64,000 nucleotides of DNA from Lachnospiraceae bacterium (lineage in GTDB: Bacteria > Bacillota > Clostridia > Lachnospirales > Lachnospiraceae). The DNA lies in NCBI GenBank assembly GCA_016280395.1, contig JAEEGQ010000163.1, forward strand, positions 23,197 to 87,196, given 5' to 3'. This document shows, one piece after another, positions 8,699 through 18,448 of the stretch. The notes under the pieces are model-generated. The model saw nothing but the letters and a program-made list of their open reading frames with translations. It made no database searches and was not told the origin of the DNA. Position numbers and translations under genes: made by a program. Within the stretch, counting starts at the first letter, position 1, and each line of letters begins with the position of its first letter.

Positions 8699-10369
8699 TC
8701 AGCACATCTTCATGACCCTGCTGCGTACATTCCGCAGTGATATCGTGTGGTCAAATCCGGTGTAATCCGTAAGATACAGCGTTGCAGCTCCTGCAGTCTT
8801 TGCTTCGCTGTCCTCCTTGCCTTCGGTAAAATGATGCGCTCCGAAACATGGTCCGATTTCGAGTGCATCATGTCCGTTCCCAACTGATGCAATTCCGTTC
8901 TTTATGACAACGACCTCGCTTCCGGTAAGCGGCATTGCAACGCCGTCGGATTCAAGGAGATCAACACCTGTAAAGCCAAGCTCTATCCTCCATGGCGCAC
9001 CGTCGACTCCCGACGTCTTAACGCGCACGTCAACACCGTTTTCCGCATCCTTTACCCATACATCGATATGCATGTCCGGCCCAAGCTTCTTTTGACGTTT
9101 TGAATTGTCCATCTTCCACCAGTCGGAAGTATCCTGCTTCTCCGCAAAAGGCAGATAATACCAGCCGTGCATTACCTGGCTCAGGTGATACCCGCCCTCC
9201 GGAAGTTTTTCCATGTTCTCCGCTTTAAAAGCCCTGTGCTCACAGAAACTGCCGCAGACCTTCATCTCCAGCTTCATCGTTCCGTTGTGCAGATAAAAGA
9301 AATTCGACTTCCCTTTCATCACGGTGTAAGAAAAAAGCCCATTCCTTACCCTTGCAATACCGGAATCCTTATAAAACCTGTTAAAATCGGGAACCTCATA
9401 AAGTCCCTCGTGTTCAAATGTCCTGAATTCCGGTCTCAGCATGAACCAGATCAGGAATTCCGGCGCCTGCAGGTTCTTTTTCTCAACAATGTCAAAGCAT
9501 GTGTTTGCCATATCGAGAAATTCATTTATTCCGTACTTTATGCCCATCTTCAGGTATTCAAGATAATACTCCTCCGGGTAGCATATCCTGTCCTTGTCAA
9601 ACCGTGTCGAATTCGCGGTAAAGACACTCCAGTCCGGTTCCCAGTAAGTAAGCATCATCCTGAGGTTTGAAACGGCATATCTGTCGTAAGAATCATCCCC
9701 GAGCGCCTCTGAAAGCCTGATCATTGCATCATTGTTCACCCTGTTATAATTCCCTGCCGATTTCTCCGAGAATTCGCCGTCACCGTTGCAGTCGATACCC
9801 TCGTTAAGATATACATATGCTGCAGCTTTCATGCGCTCGTCACCAAAGAGCACATAGCAGTTCATCAACATCGAAGCGATGGCCCAGCGATGGTTCGGAG
9901 TATGAAAGCCGCCTTCAAGCATGCCTTCCGCGCCTTTTCTGATGATAAGACCGAGAGTCTCAAATATCTCTTTTTCTCTTTCATCAAGAGCCCCGCTGTC
10001 GTTTAGCCCTTTCATGTAGGTATAAACAGGGATTATCTTCTCGATGATAAAGCCTGTATCCGGTGCAGATGAGAAATTGCAGGTGATATAATCAAATAGG
10101 CCGTTTTCATGCTGTACGCTCCTCACATATCTTAAACCGAGCATGATCCTTTCGTAGAGCAGCCCGCTTTTATGATACTTCGAATCGGGGTTCATAAAGC
10201 AGACTATCATCGGCTCCGTCTTATATACTGATACTCTTGCCTGCACAATGCCGGATTTCTCCGGAAATGCCCCGTACAGCCTGCTGTTTTTATCAAGGAT
10301 CTGGGTCGTGAGTGACTTTACTACCAGCTCCTCGGTGTCTCTTAACATCATCTGATAATGCTTTTCCAT
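8699..10369 (-). CDS. Probable alpha/alpha-toroid polysaccharide lyase-like protein
   Basis: A 556-residue protein without signal peptide or membrane segments. The N-terminal half is helical and resembles the alpha/alpha-toroid of heparinase II/III-type and related lyases, with the conspicuous motifs GGFHTPNHRWAIAS (about 160-175) and YNRVNNDAM (about 212-220) carrying candidate catalytic Asn, His and Tyr/Arg. The second half looks beta-rich and could be the sandwich domain that closes the active site in such lyases. The exact family is not recognised. The ATG at 10369 has AAAGGAT 6 bases upstream and is preferred over one 24 bases earlier. It is the last gene of the minus-strand run with GH38 and GH105, consistent with work on a uronic-acid-containing oligosaccharide. 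Confidence 0.6.
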   Translation of the reverse strand: MEKHYQMMLRDTEELVVKSLTTQILDKNSRLYGAFPEKSGIVQARVSVYKTEPMIVCFMNPDSKYHKSGLLYERIMLGLRYVRSVQHENGLFDYITCNFSSAPDTGFIIEKIIPVYTYMKGLNDSGALDEREKEIFETLGLIIRKGAEGMLEGGFHTPNHRWAIASMLMNCYVLFGDERMKAAAYVYLNEGIDCNGDGEFSEKSAGNYNRVNNDAMIRLSEALGDDSYDRYAVSNLRMMLTYWEPDWSVFTANSTRFDKDRICYPEEYYLEYLKMGIKYGINEFLDMANTCFDIVEKKNLQAPEFLIWFMLRPEFRTFEHEGLYEVPDFNRFYKDSGIARVRNGLFSYTVMKGKSNFFYLHNGTMKLEMKVCGSFCEHRAFKAENMEKLPEGGYHLSQVMHGWYYLPFAEKQDTSDWWKMDNSKRQKKLGPDMHIDVWVKDAENGVDVRVKTSGVDGAPWRIELGFTGVDLLESDGVAMPLTGSEVVVIKNGIASVGNGHDALEIGPCFGAHHFTEGKEDSEAKTAGAATLYLTDYTGFDHTISLRNVRSRVMKMC

Positions 10370-10433
10370 AACGATCCTTTCATGGTTCCGCATTTACGGC
10401 CCCGTTCACAGATATACTTGACCGGCCGGAATC

Positions 10434-13400
10434 TTAAAATACAAGTTTTCCGTTAAAATCAAGCAAAAGTGTCTTTATTTCGAATGCTCCAAATCCCAGT
10501 CGTACTTTTCCCTCTTCGATCTTTTGGGTTTCCCCGGGATTTTCGAGCATATCGCAAAGCGTTGCCCCGGTTATGTTCGAAGGAAGTTCAAGGTCGCATG
10601 TGCTTGCGGCGCCAACGCTCTCATAAAGCCTTAATACAATCCCGTCGGTGTACATTGCCGGCTTGCAGGTCTCGATAATTATATTTTTACTGCTTACCCT
10701 GAACAGGCTCAGCGTTCTTTCAAGACCGGCTTCTATCTCAGAAACGTCACCTGTCGGTTCTGTGTTGTATTCATAAGCCGTATTTACGCAGCCGCTCCTT
10801 GAGAAAGGCCCGCTAAAAGGCATTATACCGTACCTGAAGGTGTGTTGTCCCATATCTGCGGTCGGGTCCGGGAAGACAGGAGCACGGAGCAATGTAAGTG
10901 CCATTTCACCGTCTTTTGCGGAAAGGCCGTATTTGCAGTCGTTTAACAGCAGAAGGCCGTTTTCCCCGTCGGTCAGCGCGGAATACCTGTGCTGGGCGAT
11001 CTCGTACATCCCGCGTTCATAAAGCCTTGACCTGTGGGTCGGTCTCTTTATATACCCGAACTGTGTCTCGGAGAGCACTTCCTTTGTGAAAATGCTTGTA
11101 GGGAAGGCTGCTTTTAATATCCTGTGACGTTCCTGCCAGTTGATCTTTGTGTCAAAATCTATCACCGGTGTATCGCTTCCGAAGACTATCTTCTGTTCGA
11201 CAGAGAAATGCTCTTCCTCGCGTTTAACGATCACTGTCACCTGTTTTCCGATACGTCTTACAGCAAAGGACGAAGTGCCTTTTAAGGATATTGCCGTGTT
11301 CTTGTAATTCTCACCGATCTCCCAGGCGTCATATTCGCCGTTTATGTTTTCGTAAAGCGACAGCCTGTTAAAGGGCTCCTTTACATACTCGTATCCTGTC
11401 TTTGCGTCAACAAGTGACACTATCTCGCCGTTTTCATTGATGAGTGCGGTATAGAAGCCGTTCTCGATCCTTACGGTCTTCCCGTTTTCACCGTTTTCCT
11501 CACTTGCAAGGATCTTCTCTCCGGTGCTTTCTTTGGAACTGTGGAGATACTGCTTGTCGTTAACGGCAGCTATCCCGCAGGCAGGAAGTGTAACCCCTTT
11601 GTATACCCTGTCCCATGAAAGCGAGTTAAATACGGCATTCTCTCCCGCAAGTTTAAGCAGAAGGCTTTCCGACAAAGCTGTGGCAAGCCGTAAGATATCG
11701 TTAAGATCATCCCTTGTTTCACGGTTTACGCGCTCTATCGAAGTTCCGGGCAGCACATCATGGAATTCATCCACAAGGAGCCGCTTGTAAAGTGTCTCTG
11801 TCTGTTCCTCGGCATCTTTATCCTTTTCTCCGAAAAGTCTTGCGATACCGCACAGGAACTCGGTCTCACGAAGCTTGAGCTCCGCACGTCTGACAAGCTT
11901 CTTTATCTCGCTCTGGGAAGTGTATGTACCCCTGTGCCATGCAAGGTAAAGCTCACCAAAGTAGGTATTGTCCGTCCCTTTTCCCTCAAGTCTCTCAAAG
12001 AACGCATTCGGGCTTTCGATCTTTACTTTAGGGACTCCTGCAAGGTCCCTGCAGCGTTTCAGGATCTCCATATGGCCGATGACGGGGCCGCCGCCGCCGT
12101 CGCCAAAGCCGAAGGGATAGAGCATCTCGTCATTTTTCCCGTATTCAAGCCTGTCTTTGTACCAGCGGGTGCAAAGATCGGCTACGGAAACATCGGTATT
12201 GTTTTTCTTGTAGATATGTGACAGTATCTTTGAACCGTCGATCCCTTCCCAGTAAAAATCGTTGTAGGGGAAGGCTGCGTATTCGGGATCCTGGCGTATC
12301 AGCTTTTGAGTGGCAAAGTACTTTATCCCGCATTTTTTAAGTATCTGCGGAAGCGCACCGGTATAGCCGAAGGTATCCGGCATCCAGGCAAGCACCGAAT
12401 CAGTTCCAAACTCTTCACGGAACATCTTCTTTCCGTAAACAAACTGGCGCACAAGCGCTTCCGCGCCGGCCATGTTAAGATCGCTCTCAACATACATCCC
12501 ACCTTCGGGAATAAGCTTTCCGTCTTTTACGGCCTGTTTTACGCGCTCGTAAAGCTCCGGATAGTCTGCTTTAAGCCATTCGAAGAGTACGGTCTCGCAG
12601 ATAAGGAATCTGTAATCGTCGTATCTTTCAAGGAGCGCAAGCTGATTTGACAGCGTCCTTGCTGTTTTTCTGCGGGTCTCGGCCCTTGTCCACAGCCATG
12701 CAAGATCGATATGCGACTGTCCGAAGGCAACATACTGTGGGGCGTCCGTTCCGTTCTTTTCAAGTAAAAGAGGCTTCAAACCCGCTCCGGCTTTAAGGTA
12801 AGAGGCTCTTCTTACAGTGGCTTCCTCCTCCGGACATGTAGTATTTGTAAACACCTTAAGAGCTTCAAAGATCCTGCCTGCAAATACGGATGTATCCGGC
12901 AATATCTTCAAAAGCTCGTAAAGGACATGATAATCGTAGTAGACTTCAAGCATTTCCTCGTCTATATAACCAAAGAAACATGCTTTTGTCTTTACCTGTT
13001 TTGCGGGGACCTGCGGTAGCGGGTCATCTTCGCGCCTTACAACACCCGCGCCTTCGACTCTCGGCCCGTGTCCGGCGTAAACCTCGGCATAAACATCGAG
13101 CACACCGTTCTTCGGAACCTTCCCGGCAAGAACAAAGCTGTGCATTTTATCTATCGAACCGGCTTCTCTGCCGTTGACAAAGACAAGCATCTCGGGTCCG
13201 AGGCCCGAACCGATCCAGACAGTTTTTGAGCGGAATTCTTTAGGTACCGTCAGACTTGCATGCGCCCAGCCGTATTCCCACTTTTTGCCCCATTTTGTAC
13301 CCTCGGGGATCTTCTTGAACTGCTTTGTCTTTGCCTGTGAAAAAGAGAGCTTTTCCATAGTAGTAAAGCCCTCCGAGTCATACTGGGCTATGCAAGGGAA

Positions 13401-13466
13401 TATATCCCTTGCAAGCTCATCATCCCATATTCTTAATCTTTCATCCCATTGACGTCCGATATTCAT
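10434..13466 (-). CDS. GH38 alpha-mannosidase
   Basis: Retaining, zinc-dependent exo-alpha-mannosidase of glycoside hydrolase family 38, 1010 residues. The catalytic domain shows QSHIDLAWLW with zinc ligands His252 and Asp254, and WMPDTFGYTGALPQI with the nucleophile Asp364. The mid-domain and C-terminal beta domains follow. There is no signal peptide, so the enzyme should act in the cytoplasm on imported oligosaccharides. The ATG at 13466 with GGAGAG 5-6 bases upstream is preferred to a GTG two codons earlier. It lies 17 bases after the HAD-GH105 gene and 64 bases before the lyase-like gene, an arrangement that fits removal of mannose after an unsaturated uronate has been cut off. Confidence 0.93.
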   Translation of the reverse strand: MNIGRQWDERLRIWDDELARDIFPCIAQYDSEGFTTMEKLSFSQAKTKQFKKIPEGTKWGKKWEYGWAHASLTVPKEFRSKTVWIGSGLGPEMLVFVNGREAGSIDKMHSFVLAGKVPKNGVLDVYAEVYAGHGPRVEGAGVVRREDDPLPQVPAKQVKTKACFFGYIDEEMLEVYYDYHVLYELLKILPDTSVFAGRIFEALKVFTNTTCPEEEATVRRASYLKAGAGLKPLLLEKNGTDAPQYVAFGQSHIDLAWLWTRAETRRKTARTLSNQLALLERYDDYRFLICETVLFEWLKADYPELYERVKQAVKDGKLIPEGGMYVESDLNMAGAEALVRQFVYGKKMFREEFGTDSVLAWMPDTFGYTGALPQILKKCGIKYFATQKLIRQDPEYAAFPYNDFYWEGIDGSKILSHIYKKNNTDVSVADLCTRWYKDRLEYGKNDEMLYPFGFGDGGGGPVIGHMEILKRCRDLAGVPKVKIESPNAFFERLEGKGTDNTYFGELYLAWHRGTYTSQSEIKKLVRRAELKLRETEFLCGIARLFGEKDKDAEEQTETLYKRLLVDEFHDVLPGTSIERVNRETRDDLNDILRLATALSESLLLKLAGENAVFNSLSWDRVYKGVTLPACGIAAVNDKQYLHSSKESTGEKILASEENGENGKTVRIENGFYTALINENGEIVSLVDAKTGYEYVKEPFNRLSLYENINGEYDAWEIGENYKNTAISLKGTSSFAVRRIGKQVTVIVKREEEHFSVEQKIVFGSDTPVIDFDTKINWQERHRILKAAFPTSIFTKEVLSETQFGYIKRPTHRSRLYERGMYEIAQHRYSALTDGENGLLLLNDCKYGLSAKDGEMALTLLRAPVFPDPTADMGQHTFRYGIMPFSGPFSRSGCVNTAYEYNTEPTGDVSEIEAGLERTLSLFRVSSKNIIIETCKPAMYTDGIVLRLYESVGAASTCDLELPSNITGATLCDMLENPGETQKIEEGKVRLGFGAFEIKTLLLDFNGKLVF

Positions 13467-13483
13467 AAGCACTCTCCGCTATA

Positions 13484-15130
13484 TCAGCAGCTTTTAAGGA
13501 ATTCCATAAGCAGCAGCATTGCCATTGCCTGTCCGTAGGGCATTGGTTTGATCTCTATCTGTTTGTAGAAATCCTTTGTTTCCCTGCCCATCGGCGTTCC
13601 GTAAGAAACCTGTTCGACTATCCCTTCGTCGGTGATCCTGTTGAGTATCGCTTTTACGGCATTCACTGCGATCTTTTTATAAAAGCCTTCAAGTATGCCG
13701 CTGTTTACACCTTTTAATATCCCGTAGGCAAAGCCGCAGGTTGCGGAAGCCTCGGTATATGAGGAAGGATCGTCTATAAGCGTATGCCACATACCGTCCT
13801 TTTCCTGCAATATCGCAAGGGTATCGGCCTGTTTTCTGAAGGTTTCAAGGAGCAGCCCGCGGAATTCTCCGGAAGGTTCGTAAATCTCAAGCAGTTCGGG
13901 GATAAACATTGTGATCCAGCTGTTTCCCCTGCCCCAGAAGGCGCCTGCGAAATTGTTGTTTCCGTTAAAGGTCCAGCCGTGGTACCAGAGTCCCGTTTTT
14001 CTGTCGCAAAGGTACTTTTCATGCACCCTGAACTGTTTCTCGACTTCGGCCTTCATGGCATCGTCATTCAGGATCCTGCCCATATTCGCAAGGAAAAGCA
14101 CCGTCATGTAAAGCGTGTCGTCCCAGAGTTCCTGGTCGTTGACGGAATCCGACGTCATGTGCTGGAAGCCGCCTTCCTTTGTCCTCGGGAAGCTCTCCAT
14201 GATCCATTTTACAGCATCAAGGCACGGCTGCATATACTTTTCTTCGCCTGTCTCCTCTGCCACAAAGGACATGGCAAGATAAGGCGTGACGGTATTTACG
14301 TTAAGTGAAGGAAAGCCTGTCTCTATCTGCTGGTCGTAGTAGGCTTTGAGCGTTTCAAGATACTCCGCGTTCCCGTTCTCTCTGTAAAGCTTCCATATCC
14401 CGAAAAGTCCGACGCCCTGCGTCCACTCCCAGAAACGGTACTTGCGGATATCGTCTCCCGCAAGGTTATGGTCCTTCATGTTCTTTATAAACGTGGAATC
14501 CTCTTCATAAAGGATCTTCTTAAAGGAACCGACTATCCTTAAAAGCCTGTCTTTACAGTATTCCTTAAGCTCTCCTCTTGTCTTTTCGGCGTTTTCAGCC
14601 TCTTCCTCGAGCTTTTCGATAAGACTTTTCAGCTCCTCCGGCGTTTTAACGATATAATCGGGCTTCCAGGCCGCTTCCTCATATTCGTGGAAATATCTCG
14701 GAGACCAGTCCAGCCATATAGATTTTAAACCGTAACGGTTTGCTCCCGCAACATCTTTTTTGATATTGTTGCCTATCATTACGATATATGGTTTATCTTC
14801 CTCCGACAATCCCATCTTGATCATGGCATCATCAAACATCCTGAAGGAAGGCTTCTGTTCGCCTACTATCTCTGAAACAGTCCATGTTTCAAAGCAGTAG
14901 GAAAGGCCGTTTTCCCTGTATACGTTCCTGAACGAATCCCACTCGCCGTCTGCCACAAGAGCGATCCTATAGCCTTCCTCGAACAGTTCTTTAAGGACCG
15001 TATCTGCTCCCGGAATAAAATCCGCCCGCGTGACAATGCCGTTTCCGTCATAGACCTGTGTTGCCTCATCTATGATGGTATCGCCGCTGTCGGTAAATAT
15101 GATAAGTTTTTTCCTTTTCTCAGGATTCAT
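13484..15130 (-). CDS. HAD-like hydrolase fused to GH105 unsaturated uronyl hydrolase
   Basis: A 548-residue two-domain protein. Residues 1-170 are a HAD-superfamily domain: motif I region IIFTDSGDTII (Asp14 start), a lysine in GEQKPSF and motif IV-like MIGNNIKKDVAGA. Motif I reads D-S-G-D-T where D-x-D-G-T is usual, so the second aspartate is shifted by one position and phosphatase activity is doubtful. A charged helical linker (about 165-195) leads to a GH105 (YteR/GH88-like) toroid with RFWEWTQGVGLFGIW, DDTLYMTV and FWGRGNSW, the fold that removes unsaturated uronic acids left by lyases. A TTG or ATG slightly upstream could also start; ATG 15130 has GGAG with 6-base spacing. No export signal. 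Confidence 0.82.
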   Translation of the reverse strand: MNPEKRKKLIIFTDSGDTIIDEATQVYDGNGIVTRADFIPGADTVLKELFEEGYRIALVADGEWDSFRNVYRENGLSYCFETWTVSEIVGEQKPSFRMFDDAMIKMGLSEEDKPYIVMIGNNIKKDVAGANRYGLKSIWLDWSPRYFHEYEEAAWKPDYIVKTPEELKSLIEKLEEEAENAEKTRGELKEYCKDRLLRIVGSFKKILYEEDSTFIKNMKDHNLAGDDIRKYRFWEWTQGVGLFGIWKLYRENGNAEYLETLKAYYDQQIETGFPSLNVNTVTPYLAMSFVAEETGEEKYMQPCLDAVKWIMESFPRTKEGGFQHMTSDSVNDQELWDDTLYMTVLFLANMGRILNDDAMKAEVEKQFRVHEKYLCDRKTGLWYHGWTFNGNNNFAGAFWGRGNSWITMFIPELLEIYEPSGEFRGLLLETFRKQADTLAILQEKDGMWHTLIDDPSSYTEASATCGFAYGILKGVNSGILEGFYKKIAVNAVKAILNRITDEGIVEQVSYGTPMGRETKDFYKQIEIKPMPYGQAMAMLLLMEFLKSC

Positions 15131-15177
15131 CATACTCTCCACTTCCAAAAACTCTTGAATAAACTCCGGATAATAAT

Positions 15178-16218
15178 TCAGGCTCCGGGTATTTCATTCT
15201 TTGCGAGGGTGATCTTGTTGCCCTCCATTATGATCCCCTTAAGCGTCAGCTCTTCTGCCCTGTGACAAGCCACAAAGTGGCCCGGGGTGATCTCTTTGTA
15301 TTCAGGCGCAGCATTTACGCACTGCTCGGTGCAATATCTGCATCGTGTATGGAAAAAACATCCCGAAGGCGGGTTCGCCGGGTTCGGGATCTCGCCCTTA
15401 AGCGGGATACGCTCGGTCTTTATAGTAGGATCCGCTATCGGAACGGCAGACATCAGAGCCTCTGTGTAAGGGTGTCTCGGTGTTCCGAAAAGCTCCTCGG
15501 TCTCGGCGTATTCAACCATTTTTCCAAGGTACATAACGCCTACTTTATCCGATATATGCTCCACTACCGAAAGGTCGTGGGAAATAAACAGATATGTAAG
15601 TCCGAACTCTTTCTGAAGATCGCGCAGAAGGTTTATAACCTGCGCCTGGATCGAAACGTCGAGAGCCGATACGGCTTCGTCGCAAACGATGATCTTAGGG
15701 TTCAGTACAAGCGCCCTTGCAATGCCGATACGCTGTCTCTGGCCGCCTGAAAAGGCGTGGGGATAACGCATAAGGTACGAAGGGTTAAGGCCTACTTTTT
15801 CAGCCATTTCCTTTGCCTTGGCGTCCATCTCGCTCTTTGACATCTTCGGGAAATTTGCCTTTAAGGGCTCTTTTATGATATCAAGTACGGTCATTCTGGG
15901 GTCAAGAGACGAATAGGGATCCTGGAAGATCATCTGGATCTCCTTGCGGATGCTCTTCATCTTCTTCCTGTCGACCTTGAGGAAATCCACTTCCTCGCCG
16001 GCTTCCGTCCTGTAGAAAACTTCGCCTTCGGAAGCGTCGTATGCGCGAACGATACAGCGTCCGAGCGTAGTCTTTCCGCAGCCGGACTCACCAACGATAC
16101 CGATGGTCTCGCCTTCTTTAACGCTGAAGGAAACATCCGTAACAGCCTTTACGGTTATGCCCTTTGAGGTAAAACGTTTGTGGATGTTCTTTACTTCGAG
16201 GATATTACCTTTTTCCAC
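15178..16218 (-). CDS. Opp/Dpp-type ABC importer ATP-binding subunit (OppF-like)
   Basis: One of two nucleotide-binding subunits energising the importer encoded just upstream. It shows Walker [11 protein letters not shown]-loop [11 protein letters not shown], signature SGGQRQR, Walker [13 protein letters not shown] and the C-terminal oligopeptide-transporter extension with Cys residues ([15 protein letters not shown]). The length is 346 residues. The start is GTG at 16218 with AGGAGGT 7 bases upstream; this ribosome site lies inside the end of the OppD-like gene, which overlaps by 14 bases. OppF-type subunits serve peptide and oligosaccharide systems alike, and the neighbours point to oligosaccharides. 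Confidence 0.9.
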   Translation of the reverse strand: MEKGNILEVKNIHKRFTSKGITVKAVTDVSFSVKEGETIGIVGESGCGKTTLGRCIVRAYDASEGEVFYRTEAGEEVDFLKVDRKKMKSIRKEIQMIFQDPYSSLDPRMTVLDIIKEPLKANFPKMSKSEMDAKAKEMAEKVGLNPSYLMRYPHAFSGGQRQRIGIARALVLNPKIIVCDEAVSALDVSIQAQVINLLRDLQKEFGLTYLFISHDLSVVEHISDKVGVMYLGKMVEYAETEELFGTPRHPYTEALMSAVPIADPTIKTERIPLKGEIPNPANPPSGCFFHTRCRYCTEQCVNAAPEYKEITPGHFVACHRAEELTLKGIIMEGNKITLAKNEIPGA

Positions 16219-17311
16219 GCTTCTTACCTCCTTTTTCGTTTTCGGGCTGTGCCGCTGCAGCCTCTTCCTCAGCCTTTATCCTTGCCATTGCCTCTTCCTT
16301 CTGCTTCCTGCAGGCTTCGTGCGGACAGTTAAAGCATGCAACGCAATGTCCCGGAGCTATCTCCACAAGATCGGGCTCTGCCTTGTCGCAAAGGCCTTCG
16401 ATCCTTGCATCGCACCTGTCGTAGAAACCGCAGGCTTTTGAAAGGTTCATGGCAAGCGGAACTGTGCCGGGTATGGAGAAAAGCCTGTCTTCCTTCTTTC
16501 CGCCTATCTTATGCACGGAACCGATAAGACCGCGGGTGTAGGGGTGTTCGGGATCTGCGTAGATAGTCGCCGCAGGGCCGGACTCCACTATTCTTCCAAG
16601 GTACATAACGGCTACTCTGTCGCACATCCTCGCAACAACGCCAAGGTCGTGGGTGATGAACAGGATCGCCATATTAAACTCTTTCTGCAGCTCCTGCATA
16701 AGCTCGAGTATCTGGGCCTGGATCGTAACATCAAGCGCTGTTGTAGGCTCGTCGGCTATAAGGAGCTTGGGGTTGCAGACAAGCGCCATTGCGATAAGCG
16801 CTCTCTGAAGCATACCGCCTGAAAACTCGTGGGGATACTGCTTGTAGCGCTTCTCGACATTTGCAATGCCGACCTTGCGCATTACTTCGAGAGTGATCTC
16901 TTTGGCTTTTTTCTTGTCTTTAGTTATGTGAAGCAGCGTTGCTTCGTTTATCTGGTTGCCGATGGTGTACATGGGTGAAAATGCGACCATTGGCTCCTGG
17001 AATATCATCGATATCTGCTTTCCGCGGACATTTCTTATTTCCTTGCCCTTCGGATTCAGTGAAAGAAGGTCCGTTTCGCCTGTATCTTCGCAGTCGAACA
17101 TTATCTGTCCGTGGGGAACGCACTTCTTGTCGTTGATACCGAGTATCGCCTTACACGTGATGGATTTGCCGCAGCCGCTCTCGCCTACAAGGCCTAAAGT
17201 TTCGCCCTTTCTGATGTCGAAGCTTACGCCGCGTACGGGGGTTAGCTTTCCCTCCATCATGTTGATGTCGATGTGGAGGTCTTTAATCTCAAGTATGTTG
17301 TTTTCTTTCAT
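16205..17311 (-). CDS. Opp/Dpp-type ABC importer ATP-binding subunit (OppD-like)
   Basis: Partner ATPase of the OppF-like protein, 368 residues. Walker [10 protein letters not shown]-loop [10 protein letters not shown], signature SGGMLQR, Walker [13 protein letters not shown] and the C-terminal Cys-containing extension ([28 protein letters not shown]) are all visible. The extreme C terminus is Lys/Arg/Glu-rich (about residues 345-368). The ATG at 17311 follows AGGAGG by 9 bases and is preferred to a TTG two codons upstream. It lies 18 bases downstream of the OppC-like permease gene. Confidence 0.9.
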   Translation of the reverse strand: MKENNILEIKDLHIDINMMEGKLTPVRGVSFDIRKGETLGLVGESGCGKSITCKAILGINDKKCVPHGQIMFDCEDTGETDLLSLNPKGKEIRNVRGKQISMIFQEPMVAFSPMYTIGNQINEATLLHITKDKKKAKEITLEVMRKVGIANVEKRYKQYPHEFSGGMLQRALIAMALVCNPKLLIADEPTTALDVTIQAQILELMQELQKEFNMAILFITHDLGVVARMCDRVAVMYLGRIVESGPAATIYADPEHPYTRGLIGSVHKIGGKKEDRLFSIPGTVPLAMNLSKACGFYDRCDARIEGLCDKAEPDLVEIAPGHCVACFNCPHEACRKQKEEAMARIKAEEEAAAAQPENEKGGKKRGKR

Positions 17312-17329
17312 GATCAAAGTCCTCCTGTT

Positions 17330-18448
17330 TTACTTGTACGGATCGGCTGCGTCACGCAGACCGTCGCCAAGGAAGTTGTATGCAAGAACCGTTATCGTTA
17401 CGAAGATGATGGGTATAAGCTTGTGCGGGTGCGAAGCAACGTCTGTAACTGTGCTTGCCTCCTGAAGCAGTACGCCCCAGCTTGTTGCGGGGCTCTTGAT
17501 ACCAAGGCCCAGGTAAGACATTGATGTTTCGCCTACGATGGAGCCCGGAATGCCAAGAGTCATTGAAACGATAAGGTAGCTCATAAAGCCCGGAACCATG
17601 TGCTTCCAGATGATCTTCCAGGTTGAAACGCCCGAAAGCCTTGCTGCCATTACGTAATCCTCGTTCTTTAACGACAGGAACTTACCGCGGACTATTCGCG
17701 CCATGCCTGTCCAGTTGATGAACGACAGTATTACGGTCATGTAGAAGTACATTTTTATTGTCGAGATGCCTGACGGGATAGCTGCCGAAAGCGCCATCCA
17801 CAGAGGGATCTGCGGTACTGCGCCGATAACCTCGATTATACGCTGGATGACCATATCAAGCGCGCCGCCGAAGTAACCGGATATCGAACCTATGGCGATA
17901 CCAAGGAAGAAGCTGATAATCGCGCTCGCAAACGGGATCGTAAGAGATATCCGCGCGCCAAGCAGGACTCGTGAGAAAATGTCGCGCCCCAGCGTATCCG
18001 CGCCGAACAGCATTATCTTTGCTCCCGTTCCGCCGTTGCTGCCTTCCCCTATTCCGAAGAGATGGAGATCGCATTTGAAAACTCCAAGGATCTTGTATTC
18101 CGTGCCGTGCACGAAAAACTTGACGGGATAGTACTCTGTTGTATCATCTTCGAATTTTACTTCGAAGGTCTTTTTATCGATTATCTTTTTGATCTTGTAA
18201 ACATGCGGGCCGACGTTTTTGTCTTCAAACTTCCAGTGGATAGCCGTCGGAGCCGTATCCTTGTAGAGTCCGTCGAACTCGTCGAGGCCGTAGGGAGCAA
18301 GGAAATCCGCAAACAGGGCACCGATGTAGAGGATCGCAAGGATTATGAGGGAGATCTTTGCAAGCTTATGTTTCTTAAGCTTTCTGAACATCAGCGTCCA
18401 CTGGGAGGCCAGATAATAATCTTCTTTTGACTTGATCTTCTTAGCCAT
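17330..18448 (-). CDS. Opp/Dpp-type ABC importer permease (OppC-like)
   Basis: Membrane permease of 372 residues. An N-terminal cytoplasmic stretch leads to a first helix near residues 30-50. The other helices lie in the C-terminal two thirds, together with the EAA-loop region (YVMAARLSGVSTWKIIWKH) that contacts the ATPases. Between helix 1 and the transport domain there is an external insert of roughly 75 residues (about 60-135), rich in Lys, Asp and Phe, longer than in the basic OppC model. The ATG overlaps the OppB-like stop codon by one base (TAATG), and GGGAGG is upstream. Confidence 0.88.
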   Translation of the reverse strand: MAKKIKSKEDYYLASQWTLMFRKLKKHKLAKISLIILAILYIGALFADFLAPYGLDEFDGLYKDTAPTAIHWKFEDKNVGPHVYKIKKIIDKKTFEVKFEDDTTEYYPVKFFVHGTEYKILGVFKCDLHLFGIGEGSNGGTGAKIMLFGADTLGRDIFSRVLLGARISLTIPFASAIISFFLGIAIGSISGYFGGALDMVIQRIIEVIGAVPQIPLWMALSAAIPSGISTIKMYFYMTVILSFINWTGMARIVRGKFLSLKNEDYVMAARLSGVSTWKIIWKHMVPGFMSYLIVSMTLGIPGSIVGETSMSYLGLGIKSPATSWGVLLQEASTVTDVASHPHKLIPIIFVTITVLAYNFLGDGLRDAADPYK

